From assembly GCF_016801865.2 (NCBI RefSeq), contig NC_068938.1:114044615-114108614 (forward strand): a DNA stretch of 64,000 nucleotides, given 5' to 3'. Under the pieces are notes generated by a model that was not told the DNA's origin, did not search any database, and saw only the letters and a program-made list of their open reading frames with translations. The stretch comes from Culex pipiens pallens (lineage: Eukaryota; Arthropoda; Insecta; Diptera; Culicidae). Within the stretch, counting starts at the first letter, position 1. Each line of letters begins with the position of its first letter. Positions 31,790 through 44,520 of the stretch are shown one piece after another. The translations under genes and the position numbers were made by a program.

Positions 31790-32695
31790 CAAACATACAA
31801 TACACCAAATCATTGTGATGATGGGAGCAATTTACAAAACCAATTTTAATTTTACGAAAATTGGTGTGATGACCTTAAATAGCTATTTTTCAGCAAAAAC
31901 AAAAAAAACACAAAGTTACACAAATAGCAAAACGAGCATGGAATGAATGTGAAAAGTGGAGCATCAAGAATGGAAACAAAAGTCGCGAAGACGACAAGTT
32001 AAAAACAGGAGAAGAGGCTGTGCACGAGAACAAACTGTTGACATTCAGAATACTTTTTTTCTAAACTAACACTATTGTGGGAAAGTGGATTTGATAGGAA
32101 ATATTATGACTTATGACGATGAAAATCAAATCAAACATAGACCATTTTTGCTAATCAGTTTACTAAAATTTAAAATTTAAATGTTTTTGATCCAATTGTG
32201 ATAGCATTTTGAATAAAAAGAACGAAATAAATGTTGTTATGCATTGCAAACTGTGTTTTGATCATGAACGAATCTCAACACTTGTTATATGAAGAAACAT
32301 TTTTCCCCCTCCAAATAGCACCTGTTACCAAACCTGTTAACTAGAACTTCAATCTTGAAGTTTCTTAATAAAATTTCAAATCCATTCGAATAAAACTCAG
32401 TCAAGTAACTAACTGTTCAGTGCACGTAAAACGCCTAAATCTACACACAGAAGAGAAAGCGCCAAGCGTTCGCAAGTTTCCCAATTCACCACTTTGTTTA
32501 GCTCGAATGGAGCTTTTAAGCGTTTGGTACGTTCATTCGTTCTAGTTGTAAGTGAAGCCGTAGAGTAGGGTGGCCGAAAAAAAGCCTATGCTCTACAAGC
32601 GGATACCCTTTTTTGGGTTCTCTGTCTAATCCAAGCGAATTTGGATAAAGATTAAACCATTGTTCCTCGGAATTGAAGTTAGTGAAAAAATGATT
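31790..32695. other. Downstream flank of ABCG, no gene seen
   Basis: AT-rich sequence with no recognisable gene or delimited repeat. It may include an extended ABCG 3' UTR. Confidence 0.45.
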
Positions 32696-32697
32696 TA

Positions 32698-33342
32698 CAG
32701 ACATCCCTCATATTCGGAACAGTTTATAGATCGGCCAATGTTCAACAAATCACATAAAATCGATAATTGAACATAATGATTTGCTTTTACCTTCATTTGA
32801 AAGCTTTTCTTACGATCTTTCGATTGATGTATAGACCGGCTGTACATTTTTACGTTTTATATGAAGTTTTCAAAGAAAAACATTGACCCTTGAAATCCAC
32901 AAATTCGGAACACTTTTTTCTTACGATGTAAACAAACTTTTTTTTCTCTCCAGGAGTACATATTTTTTTTACAAAATAATGACTTTGCACTCTGAAACCA
33001 ATAAAACTCATGCTTAGTAATGTTTTATGAATGGTCTACTAACTTTTTTGTGAAAATATCAGTTGAATTCAGGTGTTCCACAATTGTGGAAGACACAATA
33101 ACATCCCACAATCTTGGAACAGGCAATTTGGAGGCAGTGTTTTGGTGCTCTAGATAAAATAGTCTGGAAATGCAGTTTTTGTTTAAAAAGTATTACTTTT
33201 ACTGGTGAAATAGCAAGAGAGTGTTCAAATAAAGGCCCTACAAATAGCAGGGTCGGCAGGAAAGTTGCAATTTGCATTCTATTGACAAATTATGACAAAA
33301 GTGTTCCGAATCTGTGGGTGTTCCGAATATGTGGGATGACTG
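32698..33342. mobile_element. Tc1/mariner-like MITE (TA target duplication)
   Basis: The termini are CAGACATCCCTCATATTCGG and, reverse-complemented, CAGTCATCCCACATATTCGG, flanked by TA at 32696-32697 and 33343-33344. Ends of the form TA-CAGT and a TA duplication fit the Tc1/mariner superfamily. The 645-bp interior has no transposase frame. An extra 'gtgttccgaatctgtggg' sits just inside the right end. Confidence 0.82.
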
Positions 33343-33746
33343 TATAAGCCAAATTACTTTTTGGAATTGCTTTTCAGGATCAAGTTGTACAGCTTTGGCC
33401 CCTTCGACAATATTATATTCTATGATAATTTAATTTTTGGAAATATAAAGCGCAAGCTGAAAAAATAAAACAAAATATTTTTTAGATTTGGGCTCCCTGA
33501 ACACGCTCCAATCGACAGAAATGAATTTAAGTGAATTTCCAGCGTAAAAATAAAATTTTAAATTTCGGGTGCACACTGTTTGCGGTCATCGGCATCTTTG
33601 AAAAAATCTTTTTATGGGTCAAATCTTATTAACATTCCAACGCCCAAGGCTCCAAAAAAGTTGGAACGGTAACTTCAACTCGCTGGTTCCATTGTTAAAT
33701 AATTCAAAGGGAGCTCCAGCTTATGTTACGTTCAGTTCAGTCAAGC

Positions 33747-34306
33747 GGGCCCACACGAAGGGAGCGGCCGTGGTTGACTGGATACGGTGTTCGCTTTGTA
33801 AGCGAATGGTTCTGGGTTCGATGCCCATCTGCTCCCAACGAGAAAGTTAAGAACATAGAAATTTGAAATGATGAATATGAACGAAAAATCGGAAAGTCGC
33901 TCGAGTCGGGGTTCGATCCCCCGTCCTTTGGATTGGTAAGCAAAAATGCTAATCACTAGGCCATCGCGACTTGGTGAGCTATGACTGGAATTAGGAATAC
34001 TGATACTATCAACTATATACGCGCTGGGTCCTTGTCTTGTCCATTTGACAAGGGTTCGGAAGTTCTAAATAAACGTTTGAATCCGATTGGTGCAAACGTT
34101 CTTCAGGGCGGGGCTTGTCGATAAAGCTGAAGTACCTCGCGCTCGGCTGGCCAGCCACCTTCCAAATGCCTATGCGAGTTATTTGCATGTATAGAGTGTC
34201 TAAAAATACATGGAAACAACTCAATTTGTAAGAAGTGACCGCATGGTCCCGTTTGGTTGATTTCACACACACACACACTCACACAGTTTGCCCACTGGGC
34301 CCACAC
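33747..34306. mobile_element. Second inverted twin-tRNA SINE-like element
   Basis: A + strand tRNA-like unit (33767-33838, B box GGTTCGATGCC, acceptor strands GGAGCGG/CTGCTCC pairing fully) is followed after about 58 bp by a minus-strand unit (33896-33970). The minus unit and spacer match the reverse complement of the 3018-3217 element ('taccaatc.aaagg', 'ttcgttcatattca'). GGGCCCACAC at 33747-33756 and 34297-34306 is a likely target duplication, with a (CA)n tail at about 34264-34285 beside the right copy. Confidence 0.65.
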
Positions 34307-34317
34307 AAATGCTCGCC

Positions 34318-37300
34318 ACGGCGTGTTTTCTAGGAAACCTTAAATAGAAAAAATAGTCATCACTACTTTCAAAAGTGTCTTATAGGAAATTTTCTCAGCT
34401 TTCCAATGCTTCTAAGAGCGAAATGTTTCATCGGGAAATTTCTGAGATATCTTTATTTTAAGTTTTTTCTTTTTAAAATCCTTGATCATTTACTGGAAAC
34501 TTTTAAATAACAGTCCAGGAAACTTGTCAAATGATGTGTTTCATGTGAATTTTACTGACCAAAATGTGCAAAATAAGACAACAAACAACTTTGTAGAAGG
34601 TTGTAAACCGCTAAACATTTTGAAAATTAAGTTTTAACCGATTTTTTGAATATGTGGGATTTATTCAAATAATAAAATAATAAAACCGTATTGAAATCTT
34701 ATTTTTACAACAACAAATAAATTATAACATAATTGTTGTGTACAAATAACACCGGTCTGCTCTGATTCAGCTTGGAATTAGCTGATACAACCGAAATTTA
34801 TACAGTTTTGAGATTGATAGGGTATTACAAGATTTTCATGAATAAATATCATATTTCCTTAATCAAACACTAACTAGTTGCATGGATACAAAACATGTTT
34901 TATACTCGAAATTATACTGCAAATTACTGTTGCTAGCTTTGGGAGAAATACTTTTCATTAGTATGAAATGATTGTTTTTTTTGTATTAAGAGCCATATTT
35001 TCGCTAGGGGGCACGGCTTTGTTCTAGAGGTCGTATCGATGAGCTCCGATTTTGATGAAACTTGCAGCGTTTGTTGGTCTACATAAAAGATGAACTCATG
35101 CCAAATATGAGCCCTCTACGATGCGGGGAAGTGAGGTAAAATATCAATTCAAAATTTTACAAAAATGTTCAAAAAAAATAGGCCAAATTTTTAAAATGCT
35201 CATAACTCAAGTTTGGCAATACGTGAACCTGCTCGCTTGGTTTCATTTGAAAGGTTTTCACATGCACTACAACTTCGACTTCGAATTACATCTGTCGGAT
35301 TCTTACTTTCAGAGATATTTATTAATTACTGGAAAGTCGTGATTTTTTTCAAAACTGTCGTATCTTTCTCAAAAACGTAGATACCACCATACCCTATGTG
35401 GCGAAATTGAGGCATGGCTTGTACTCTAAGTCTACAATAATAACTTTTTGGTACCTCCGATTGTGGTGAAAAAATCAATAATTCTTTGAAAATCCATTTT
35501 TTTTTAAATTAAATGTTACAATTCCATCAAACCCAAAACAATGATTCGATATGAAATTGTCTCAATTTCATCACTGAACATGTTTTATACGCTGGAGATG
35601 TTAAATATGGCATAATTTTACATATCTTTCGGCTTTTTATGCAAAACTTATTCCAATAACTGTATTGAAAAATAAAATAAAAGTTTGTGAATACAAGCTG
35701 AAACTATTTTAAAAACTATTATCTTTATTGCTGTTGTTACATTGAATTTCATAACCCATTCATGACTTTTTGGAGATACTTTAATAAAGAATAGGGTGAG
35801 AAAATAAAAATGAGTAAAATTAAATTGAAAATGGATGTGAATGTCATTTCTCATTATGAAAAAACGGCTCGCAAAGATGATCACAAAATGAATGCCAAAA
35901 AAACAGATGAAATTAAAAAAAATCAAACTATCTAAACGTTTATATCCGATGCAGGATGTGGTGTATGAACTTTCAGCAGACATTTTTGTTGAAAATCAAC
36001 CATTAGCATTGACAAAATCAAGAGAAACAGGTGACAACACAAGTTTTAATGAATCCAGTATTTTATATTATAGCAAAGGTTGGTGTGTTAGTAATCGGAA
36101 AACTCAACGCTTTAACCCCAATATAAAGCAGTACATGTTGGAATTATTTAGTCTTGGGGAATGAACAGGTAAAAAATTCACTGCTGCTGAAGAAAAGAGA
36201 TTTTTGAGAAATTTTTGAAAAGAATGATTGCAAATCAACTGAACGCGTGTACAATACATTTTTCAACCATTTTTTCATTGAAATTTTTAAATTCTGACAT
36301 GTAATTTCACTTTTTATATGTATATTTTTTGATTTTGTTGCCTCCCCTCGACCATAGCCAGAGTCAAATTGTTGGATTATCACGTCCAAAACGTTACCAT
36401 TGATTGAAAGATAAAATTACGCCATTACATAAATTGTTCAGAATTCATGTCACCATTTTCAAAATGTAAAAAAAAACTCTAAAATTTCAATGAAAACACA
36501 ACAACTTTAACCTAAATACCTTATTTCAAATACCTAAAACAATAAAATCAGCAAAACTGATTGACAACTTTAATTTTATGCTTTATATTATTTCTAAATA
36601 ACAAAATTTTCCAAAAAAATCCAAAAAATAAATCAAGTGATAGATGAATTTTTAGAATTTTAAATCATAATATCGTAATTTCATTTTTTCAATAATAAAT
36701 TTTATTCGTTTGGCCCGCAAGCTCATTTGAGCTTAAAATTTAGCCCGGCATCCAAAAACTTTGAGCACCCCTGTCCTAAAATAATAGTTTTTTGAATGAA
36801 AACTGATGTTTTGCGCAAAGTCTTGTATCAAAATATGCCATATTTAACATCTCCAGCGTATAAAACATATTCAGTGATGAAATTGAGACAATTTCATATC
36901 GAATCATTGTTTTGGGTTTGATGGAATTGTAACATTTAATTTAAAAAAATGGATTTTCAAAGAATTATTGATTTTTTCACCACAATCGGAGGTACCAAAA
37001 AGTTATTATTGTAGACTTAGAGTACAAGCCATGCCTCAATTTCGCCACAGTGTATGGTGGTATCTACGTTTTTGAGAAAGATACGACAGTTTTGAAAAAA
37101 ATCACGACTTTCCAGTAATTAATAAATATCTCTGAAAGTAAGAATCCGACAGATGTAATTCGAAGTCGAAGTTGTAGTGCATGTGAAAACCTTTCGAATG
37201 AAACCAAGCGAGCAGGTTTACGTATTGCCAAACTTGAGTTATGAGCATTTTAAAAATTTGGCCTATTTTTTTTGAACATTTTTGAAAAAAAATGAATTGA

Positions 37301-38403
37301 TATTTTACCTCACTTCCCCGCATCGTAGAGGCCTCATATTTGGCATGAGTTCATCTTTTATGTAGACCAACAAACGCTGCAAGTTTCATCAAAATCGGCG
37401 CTCATCGATGCGAGCAGCGTGCCCCCTAGCGAAAATCTGGCTCTTAAATGATCAAGGAATTAGCAATATTTTAGAAGTTTATAAGACTCTCATCTTCAAT
37501 CTCATCTTAAAAAATATATATGTCTTGATTTTTGTTCAAATAGTTTGGAAAGAAAGTATCTGTTAGATTTTTTTTTTATTAAAATACTATTTAATTTTTG
37601 TTCAAACAATAATAAATGTTTGTGACGGTGTTTTCAGAATTCTGAATTGGAAGACTCGAGTTTTATTGTTACTTTTGTGCTAAATGTTTTCTGTAGAAAA
37701 TGCACTTAAACATTTTCTACAGAAAACATTTTATAAAATTTTATCTTTATTTTATACTCATGAAAATATGACTTTTGAAGCTTGCTACAGTAATATGTAG
37801 TACGTTTTCGATTACAAATCATATTTGTATTTATGTTCCTGGTTAATGTTTGCTTAAGAAAATATCAAATTTATTCATTAAAATTAAATAATACCATTAA
37901 CAATCACAAACCTGCCAAAGTTTCGGTTAACCAAGCTAAATCAGAGTAGACACGTGATATTTGTACACAAAAAATATGTAATTATCAAATAATTCTTGAA
38001 AAAAAAAATACATTTTTACACTGTTTTATGATTTTAATTTCTGAATAAATCCCATACATTCAAAAACTTAGACAAAACATAATTTTCAAAATGTTTAGCA
38101 GTTTGCAACCTTCTACAAAGCTGTTTCTTGTCTTACTCATCAAAATGTGCAAACATTTTGATGAGTAAATGACTCATGAAACACATCATTTGATAAGTAT
38201 TCTGAACTGTTAGCATAAAGTTTCCAATAAATAATAAAGGAATTTAAAACCAAAAAACTTAAAATAGATATATCTCAGAAATTTCCCGATGAAACATTTC
38301 GCTTTTAGAAGCATTGGAAAGCTGAGAAAATTTCCTATAAGACACAATTGAAAGTGGCGATGACTATTTTTTCCTGATAAGGTTGTTCTAGAAAACACGC
38401 CGT
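34318..38403. mobile_element. 4.1-kb foldback element
   Basis: Arms are about 34318-35650 and 36810-38403, an inverted repeat with tips ACGGCGTGTTTTCTAG. Inner matches include 'atcatttgacaa..ttcc', 'tgaggtaaaatatcaatt' and 'gatgttaaatatggcata'. The right arm carries about 260 extra bases, and the middle (35650-36810) contains remnants of the poly-C MITE family. Frames inside the arms (for example 35121-35342 and 37102-37323) are the same sequence read twice and show no protein family. Confidence 0.82.
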
Positions 38404-41122
38404 ATCGCAATTTCTTTTTATTACACTATAATAAGCAGTCGAAATACCTTCCAAACGTGTCTGAAAATTCGAAGATTTGGCAACCCGACCTCATGTTATG
38501 GCCACTTAAGTGATATTGATATTCTTTTTGAGACTAGATTTTTGCTAACCAAACTTTGTTCAATACCAAAAACAAAATTAGTGCATCGCTAAAACGGCCA
38601 GTGTCAGGAAATGTTAAATTTCAAATAAAAATATGTTTCTTAAAATCCCATTTATATTTATACACCAATTTGGATGGATTCCGTTGAGCACATTTGCATG
38701 AATATTCGGTACATTAGCGCACCCGGAAAATTCAGCACTGGTTCACAAATTATTTAAGGATGTTTGGTATGTCAAATTATAAATACTCTCTTGCCCATAA
38801 CTACAATATTACAGATGTCATCACTTATGAAAAATGCAATAATAATAAAACGAAAAACATTTTTAAGCGGCTTTTTATCATGGTATTATTTCATGGGACC
38901 AGTGTGTCAACTTTCAATTCTTTGCAATCATTTGAGTTTATAGTCGTGTCTATTTTTGTCCCATATACATCCTAGAAAAGATTCAATCCGTTTAAATATT
39001 CAAAGTGCGAGTAATAGTTTTGGAACCAGGCCGTCCTCATACATGTCATACCTATACAAACCGTCCGAAATGAAAACGTCCAACCCCGTTACTGCACGTC
39101 TTTATTGAGGTCCCCACAACTGGTGGACAGCACTTTCCTTTGTCCTCTCTGGGTCAGCTTGCCAACCCGTACTCTGATATTTTGTTTTCCATATCGGACA
39201 CGTCCGTATCTTCTTCGCCGCCAAGGAGGTTAACTCCATCAAAAACATATATCATACACCGACGACGACCGGATCGCAGCACTGCCCCGACAATGGATTG
39301 AATGAAACAATTAACATAAATACCACTTGCCAAAGACGGGAATGCTTGGCGTGGCGCGTGAACTTTACGGGGACAGAGATGGCCAAGAAGTCGCACCGAA
39401 ATTAAAAACCAACCGAATAATGGTCAGTACGATGGCCCACGCGACCAAAAGTGACCAAACTTACCGAAAGAAGACGCGCGGCCAGTCACTTTCGTTTGGC
39501 CGTCCTTCCGTATCTGGGGTTGGAGTGATTCATTTAGTGGTTTCACTGTAATTTGATCTTTGGAGTTGCAAATGTCCTTATTCGTAATTTATTATTTTTG
39601 AATTTGCTCTGAGGTGTTTTTAAATTTTAATTTTATTTAAATTTCAGTTGCGGATGACCAAATTTGAATTTGATTTTCTAAATTGGTTCTATTATCCTAA
39701 TTTTGTAACTAACACATTGGGAAAACTTAATGTGTTCTTCTCAAGTGACAAAATGGTTTGCTTTGCATCACCTAAAAATGCGTGCAGAAAAGTTCTTTCT
39801 GCAACAGCTTTGGAGTTTAAAAAAGCCTATAACTGTAAGACGGTTTCATTAGAAAAATAACAGAAGTTGACTAAGTTGACTGATTTGTGTCAAGATTAAA
39901 AAGTTGCAAACATTAATCGCTCAATCCCACATACTCATCTTATTTCTTGCTTTATTGGTAGGGTGATATTATATAATTAGGGAAAATCATTCAAATTCTT
40001 CAATTAGTTTTTCTCAAGGTTGAATAACAGCAACTTTACCTTTTGGCACACGCTGGGCGGTAGCTGCATATCGTTCGTTCCCCTTAAAAACTGAGGAAAC
40101 ACGTTCGCGGGTCACACTCTCATCCTCATGCTGTGAAGGGTTCCGTTTTTTCGTTGTTGCGAATACCGTACTGACCTAAAACCGAGTTTGGTCATCGAAC
40201 GCCCCCTTCTTGAAAATAAGTCATGCGAAACTGTCCGTGAAATATTATGATTGAATCTTTTCATTCGCGACCGCCAGGATGAGACGAATATGGACCAAAG
40301 CTGCGAAATTGGGAAGAGAATCTAGGGGAAAAAAACAGGTTGGAAGTTGATCTACTACGACACATCTTCCTAGTCTTGGCACGTCCATTGACGGCTAACA
40401 AACGACTTAACGTTGGCCATTTGTCAACCTGACTGTACTGTTCGCTTAGCTGGTAGCATACGCGGCTAGTAGAAGAGCGTTCGTTCGCAGATGACAATCG
40501 AGTTGCGACTTGCGCATCAAGGATGAATTATCTCAACATTTCAGGCATTCCTTTCCGGCAGGTAGGTCAACTTGACATGAAAAAGATGACCGCGAGATGC
40601 CAGACTGGCGTTGGAAGCTGTTCTTTGTTAAAACATTTGAATTTCATAATAAACCAAATGGAAAAAGAAATGATCAACGCAATTGGCTCACCTTGATTCA
40701 ATACCGCAAATTTAACCAGGTCCTCTTTCAGTTCACTCAATTAGGTGTCATTGACATCTCTGTTAAACCCACCACCTTAAAGTCAATCCGGCTCAACTCG
40801 AGGCCCATTTTGTGACACGCAGGAATGGTTCGAGATATTTTCATGCGCGCGCGCGCATTGTTATTAGAAAGCTGGTGTGCAACGATCTGAAATTCAATGA
40901 CTGAAACCAGGTTGGCGGGCGCGGGTAACCATCGTTGTCATCGTCGTCGTAGGACCAATACTAATTGCCCTCGAAAACGCGGCACCAACGACCGGCAGTT
41001 TGATGGCAAACCGAAAGCTCCGTTAATAATTCCGCCAGTCGGTTGTATCAAATGCGTGCGATTTGCCAATAAGGAGGCAGGGTATGGTGACGATTGTTGG
41101 ACTTAGCGAAGACTGAATCATG
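38404..41122. other. Intergenic DNA with unique GC-rich islands
   Basis: Bases 38440-38530 resemble part of the 164-bp repeat at 43706. Islands at 39100-39545 and 40030-41105 are GC-richer and unmatched in the window, so they are possible regulatory DNA. A 13-codon frame (40523-40561, MNYLNISGIPFRQ) ends at a consensus donor CAG-GTAGGT and might be a first coding exon, but no partner exon was found. No gene is called. Confidence 0.4.
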
Positions 41123-41123
41123 T

Positions 41124-41170
<47 letters not shown>

Positions 41171-41172
41171 TT
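41123..41172. repeat. (TTTA)n microsatellite
   Basis: About 12 uninterrupted copies of TTTA. Likely length-polymorphic. Confidence 0.95.
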
Positions 41173-41445
41173 CATGTAACGTAAGATAAAATATTTTAAT
41201 TGTTACAATTTGTGTGCTTGCTTGATTCAATAAAACTATTTGACACAGTGATAGGTTCTCTTAAACTTATTAATTATATTAGAATCACTGTACATAATAT
41301 GTTATGCAAAACAGTCATCTTCTTCTCGGTTTACTTCGTTCTATGAGGTGAATCAGGATATCAGGATATCAGGATATCATGGAGATGGTGATCTTAGCGA
41401 GTTTCAGACTGGATTTCGTCATGTATATGTGATGATTGTGTTGAG

Positions 41446-41595
41446 GGCCTCGTGGCGCGGTGGTTAGCGGCTTGGGCTGCCGATCCCTAAGTTGCTATGA
41501 GGCGCGGGTTCGATTCCCGCCTTATCCTCCTGGCCTTCTATCGGATGGGGAAGTAAAACGTCGGTCCATTTTGCGTAAAAGAGGTTTTGGGTTTA
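41446..41595 (+). mobile_element. tRNA-derived SINE, truncated at the 3' end
   Basis: It has an A-box-like TGGCGCGGTGG (41453-41463), a B box GGTTCGATTCC (41507-41517) and the central domain 'tcggatggggaagtaaaacg'. It ends after 'aaagaggttttgggt' without the 3' domain present in the 54815 copy. It is the same family as 26310-26525. Confidence 0.78.
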
Positions 41596-41739
41596 AGATT
41601 TTCATTTCCTGTTTTATGTGCACCTACGTCTACAAGCAAGATTGTTTTTATTTTACTCATTGGTGTGACAGTCTAATTCTGACAGATTTAGTCTGACAGT
41701 TCTATCCTGGATTTCGGTCTGAACAAGGCAAATTGTCTC

Positions 41740-42200
41740 TGTTTGCTTTCTTGTGACACGTCCTATCTTTTTACAGCAGCCGTTTGAGAGACTTGTCACA
41801 AGCCACACTGTCAGTGTCACACTTGATAATTATTCAACTCAATTAATCATCTACTGCCCATTTTCTTCGAATATTTTTATTTTTTTTCCGTGTTTAGGAG
41901 GTCGTTTTGAGCAATTTTTGTGCTACGAAAAACTTTTTAACTATTTTAAATGAGTATTTATCATGTTTATGATTGTTTTTGATTGTATTTGGCTTGTTCT
42001 TCCACTTTTTTTTTGTTTTATAAGTTGTATCATGTCTTTACATTTGTTTGCATGTTTTCCACATTTTCTTCTATAGAACGATACCATTGTTTTTTATTCA
42101 GTAATATAAACAAATGTAAACAAATGTGTCTGCTTTTTAAAGATTTGACGAACTTTTAGATCGAAGCCCGCCTAGAGGCGAGGTTGGATTGCAGAGGGTT
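41740..42200. repeat. Interspersed repeat R2, copy 1
   Basis: It shares ordered blocks with 56940-57070 plus 58136-58560: 'ttttccacattttct..tatagaa.gatac' and, near its end, 'agatcgaagcccgcctagag', matching 'agatcgaggcccgtcgagag'. It contains the hairpin 41750-41802. The R2 copy at 57-58 kb is split by a 1.06-kb foldback. Confidence 0.55.
41750..41802. repeat. Diverged hairpin related to 5918-5984
   Basis: It is bounded by CTTGTGAC and GTCACAAG, and the interior 'acgtcctatctttttacagc' matches the reverse complement of the loop side of the 5918 hairpin. The stem is much less perfect. Confidence 0.5.
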
Positions 42201-43371
42201 AACAGTAACTTTTGGCAAAACAATGAAAATTTTCTTTTTCAACAAACACTTTAGCAAATTATTGTGGCATCTGTACATAAACTTTTTTTATGTAATATCT
42301 TGATGATACTTTAAAAGTGATAGAAAGGCCAAATTTTTAGTGAAGCATTTTCAAAAATTTGTTTTTGGTCAACATGTAATGGCGTCAAGTTTGACGTAGA
42401 TATTGAATTTGGCTAAAAAATCAAATAATGTAAAAGTCATCGACCTTTATATTAATTACACATACTTGTTTAGCATACAAAATAACAATACCATTCTGAT
42501 AAAGGTTAAACAAATTGCAAAAGCCCAAAATTGGACACCTTGACACTGACGACAACAACGGAACCAGTTCGGTGCCAAGACAATTCAACGAGCAGTATGT
42601 GTCTGGGCGCGTGATTTTGCAGATGATGATGATACTTGCTTGAGTGCTTTCATTGCCGCATTGTGTGCGAACAATAATTGAACATGGTTAATATTCATAT
42701 TTCACTGCCACACCCTCAAAACCCCACACGTTTCCCCATTTCTCCTCGAAAATACTTTACTTCATACAAGTCGGTCGGTGTTTGTATCAATCAGCCATGT
42801 GAGCAGTGCGACAAAGTCGAGTGTTTTGTCTTTCCAAACTAACGAGCCAACCAGGTTTAAGCAATGTTGGCAATTTTCCGCGTTTTCCCTCCGTGTCTCT
42901 CGCTCTCGCGTGCCGCCCAGCTATGAACGAGCTAATTAAAGTCGATAGAAAGCTTTGTTGTCTGGTTGGGAGTGCTGGTTCGAGTGCAGACCCAAGTGCC
43001 GACTATCCAAAATATTGGAAAAAAATGTTTATGGAAATTTTTAGCCCGGTTTGCGGCGGTGCGTTCCTGTTTCGGTAATGTGTTCGAGGAAAAAAAAAAG
43101 TTTTGATAGAAAGTTGGGGCGGTTTTCATTTCCTAGGAGAGCCTTTCACATTTTTGATCGCCTCTTCACTTGGTTTCACTGCGCTGTCCCTTTCGAATTA
43201 TGTTACATAAATGGAATTCAAAACATGCAAGCATTGATTGATTGATTTATAGATAAATGTTTCATGTTATGAATAAATTCATTTTAAACGATTCTAAATA
43301 CTTAAATATCCCATTTACATTGTTATGCCTGTTCTTTTAACAGAGTTTTTGCTTATTTTTTTAATTATTTT
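42201..43371. other. Intergenic DNA, no gene seen
   Basis: AT-rich up to about 42520, then a GC-richer unique segment (42540-43240) without recognisable coding structure. Confidence 0.45.
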
Positions 43372-44300
43372 AGTGTTGGTCAAATAGTAAATCTGAAGTA
43401 AGGCTATAATCTTGCTCTAAAAATGAACTTTGTATAAAAACGTCGTAGACCCACCTTCATGTGAACATATCGACTCAGAATCGAAAACTAATCAAATGTC
43501 TGTGTGTATATGTGTATGTATGTGTGTGTGTATGTATGTATGTGACCAACAAACTAGCTCATGTTTCTCGGCACTGGCTGAACCAATTTGACCCGAACCT
43601 ATTCCGTTCAACTTGGTTCAGGGTCCCATAGATCGAGTTTTATACAGATTGAAATTTATATAAGTTGTTCAAAAGTTATGTATAAAAATGTGTTTTCACA
43701 TGTATCCGAACCTCACTTAAATGTATGTAAACTATGTCCGGATTCATCATCCGACCCATCGTTGGTTAGGTTATCAAAAGACGTTTCCAACGAGCCTAAA
43801 ACATTGATGATCTGGCAACCCTGTCACGAGATATGGCCACTTAAGTGACATTTATGTACTTTTTGGAAGCCGGATCTCACTTAAATTTATGTAAACTATG
43901 TCCGGATTCACCATCCAACCCATCGTTGGTTAGGTTATCAAAAAACCTTTCCAACGAGTTCAAAACATTGAAGATCTGGTAAACCTGTCTCGAGATATGG
44001 TCACTTAAGTGACTTTTATGTACTTTTTTGAAGCTGGATCTCATTTAAATGTATGTAAACTATGTCCGGATCCACCATCCCATCCATCGTTGGTTAGGTT
44101 ATCAAAAAACCTTTCCAACGAGTCCAAAACATTGATGATCTGGCAACCCTGTCTCGAGGTATGGCCACTTAAGTGATATTTATGTACTTTTTCATTCCGG
44201 ATCTAAAAAACAGATGAAATTTTTGTACTATTCCATCATATCAGCCATTTTTGGTAATAAGTGAGGAAGGCTCCGACCACATAGGTGGATTAAGTTAGTT
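43372..44300. mobile_element. Interspersed repeat R3, copy 1
   Basis: It starts with 'aaggctataatcttgctcta' and 'gtagacccaccttcatgtga' and ends near 'agtgaggaaggctccgacca'. A second partial copy at 44521-44910 begins with matching 'aaggctataaaatcactcga' and 'gtagacccaccttcacgtat'. The type of element is not known. It contains (TG)n/(TATG)n runs at about 43501-43545 and a 164-bp tandem array. Confidence 0.55.
43706..44196 (+). repeat. 164-bp tandem repeat, three copies
   Basis: Units begin 'ccgaacctcactta', 'ccggatctcactta' and 'ctggatctcattta' at 43706, 43870 and 44034 (periods 164, 164, 163). Conserved cores are 'atcgttggttaggttatcaa' and 'tatgg.cacttaagtga'. Single diverged units occur at about 38440-38530 and 44820-44910. 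Confidence 0.88.
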
Positions 44301-44520
44301 TTTATTTTTCTCGTAGTTATTTTGAGGCTCTTTTGGTTTCGTATAAAAAATTAAAATGCGGTTTTGAAGGTGTGCAGACTAAACACACAATTTACGTAAC
44401 ATATGTAAAAATAGTAAAGTTTCATCAACAGGATTCGGAGATGTAATTTTTTGAACGTTAAATCCGGGTTTTCCGACGCGCCGCGCGCCGTACGGCAAAA
44501 TGACGAAATAGGGAAAAATT

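Noticed and set aside
33767..33838. tRNA-Thr(TGT)-like gene
   Set aside because: The acceptor and anticodon arms pair, but position 8-9 and D-arm geometry are wrong and it is paired with an inverted tRNA-like unit, so it is a SINE part.
35648..36389. Transposase or reverse transcriptase in the foldback loop
   Set aside because: Frames are short, AT-rich and lack any catalytic motif. The sequence instead matches remnants of the poly-C MITE family.
34318..38403. Mirror ORFs at 35121-35342 and 37102-37323 as genes
   Set aside because: They are the same sequence read from the two arms of a foldback, with no family features and AT-rich codons.
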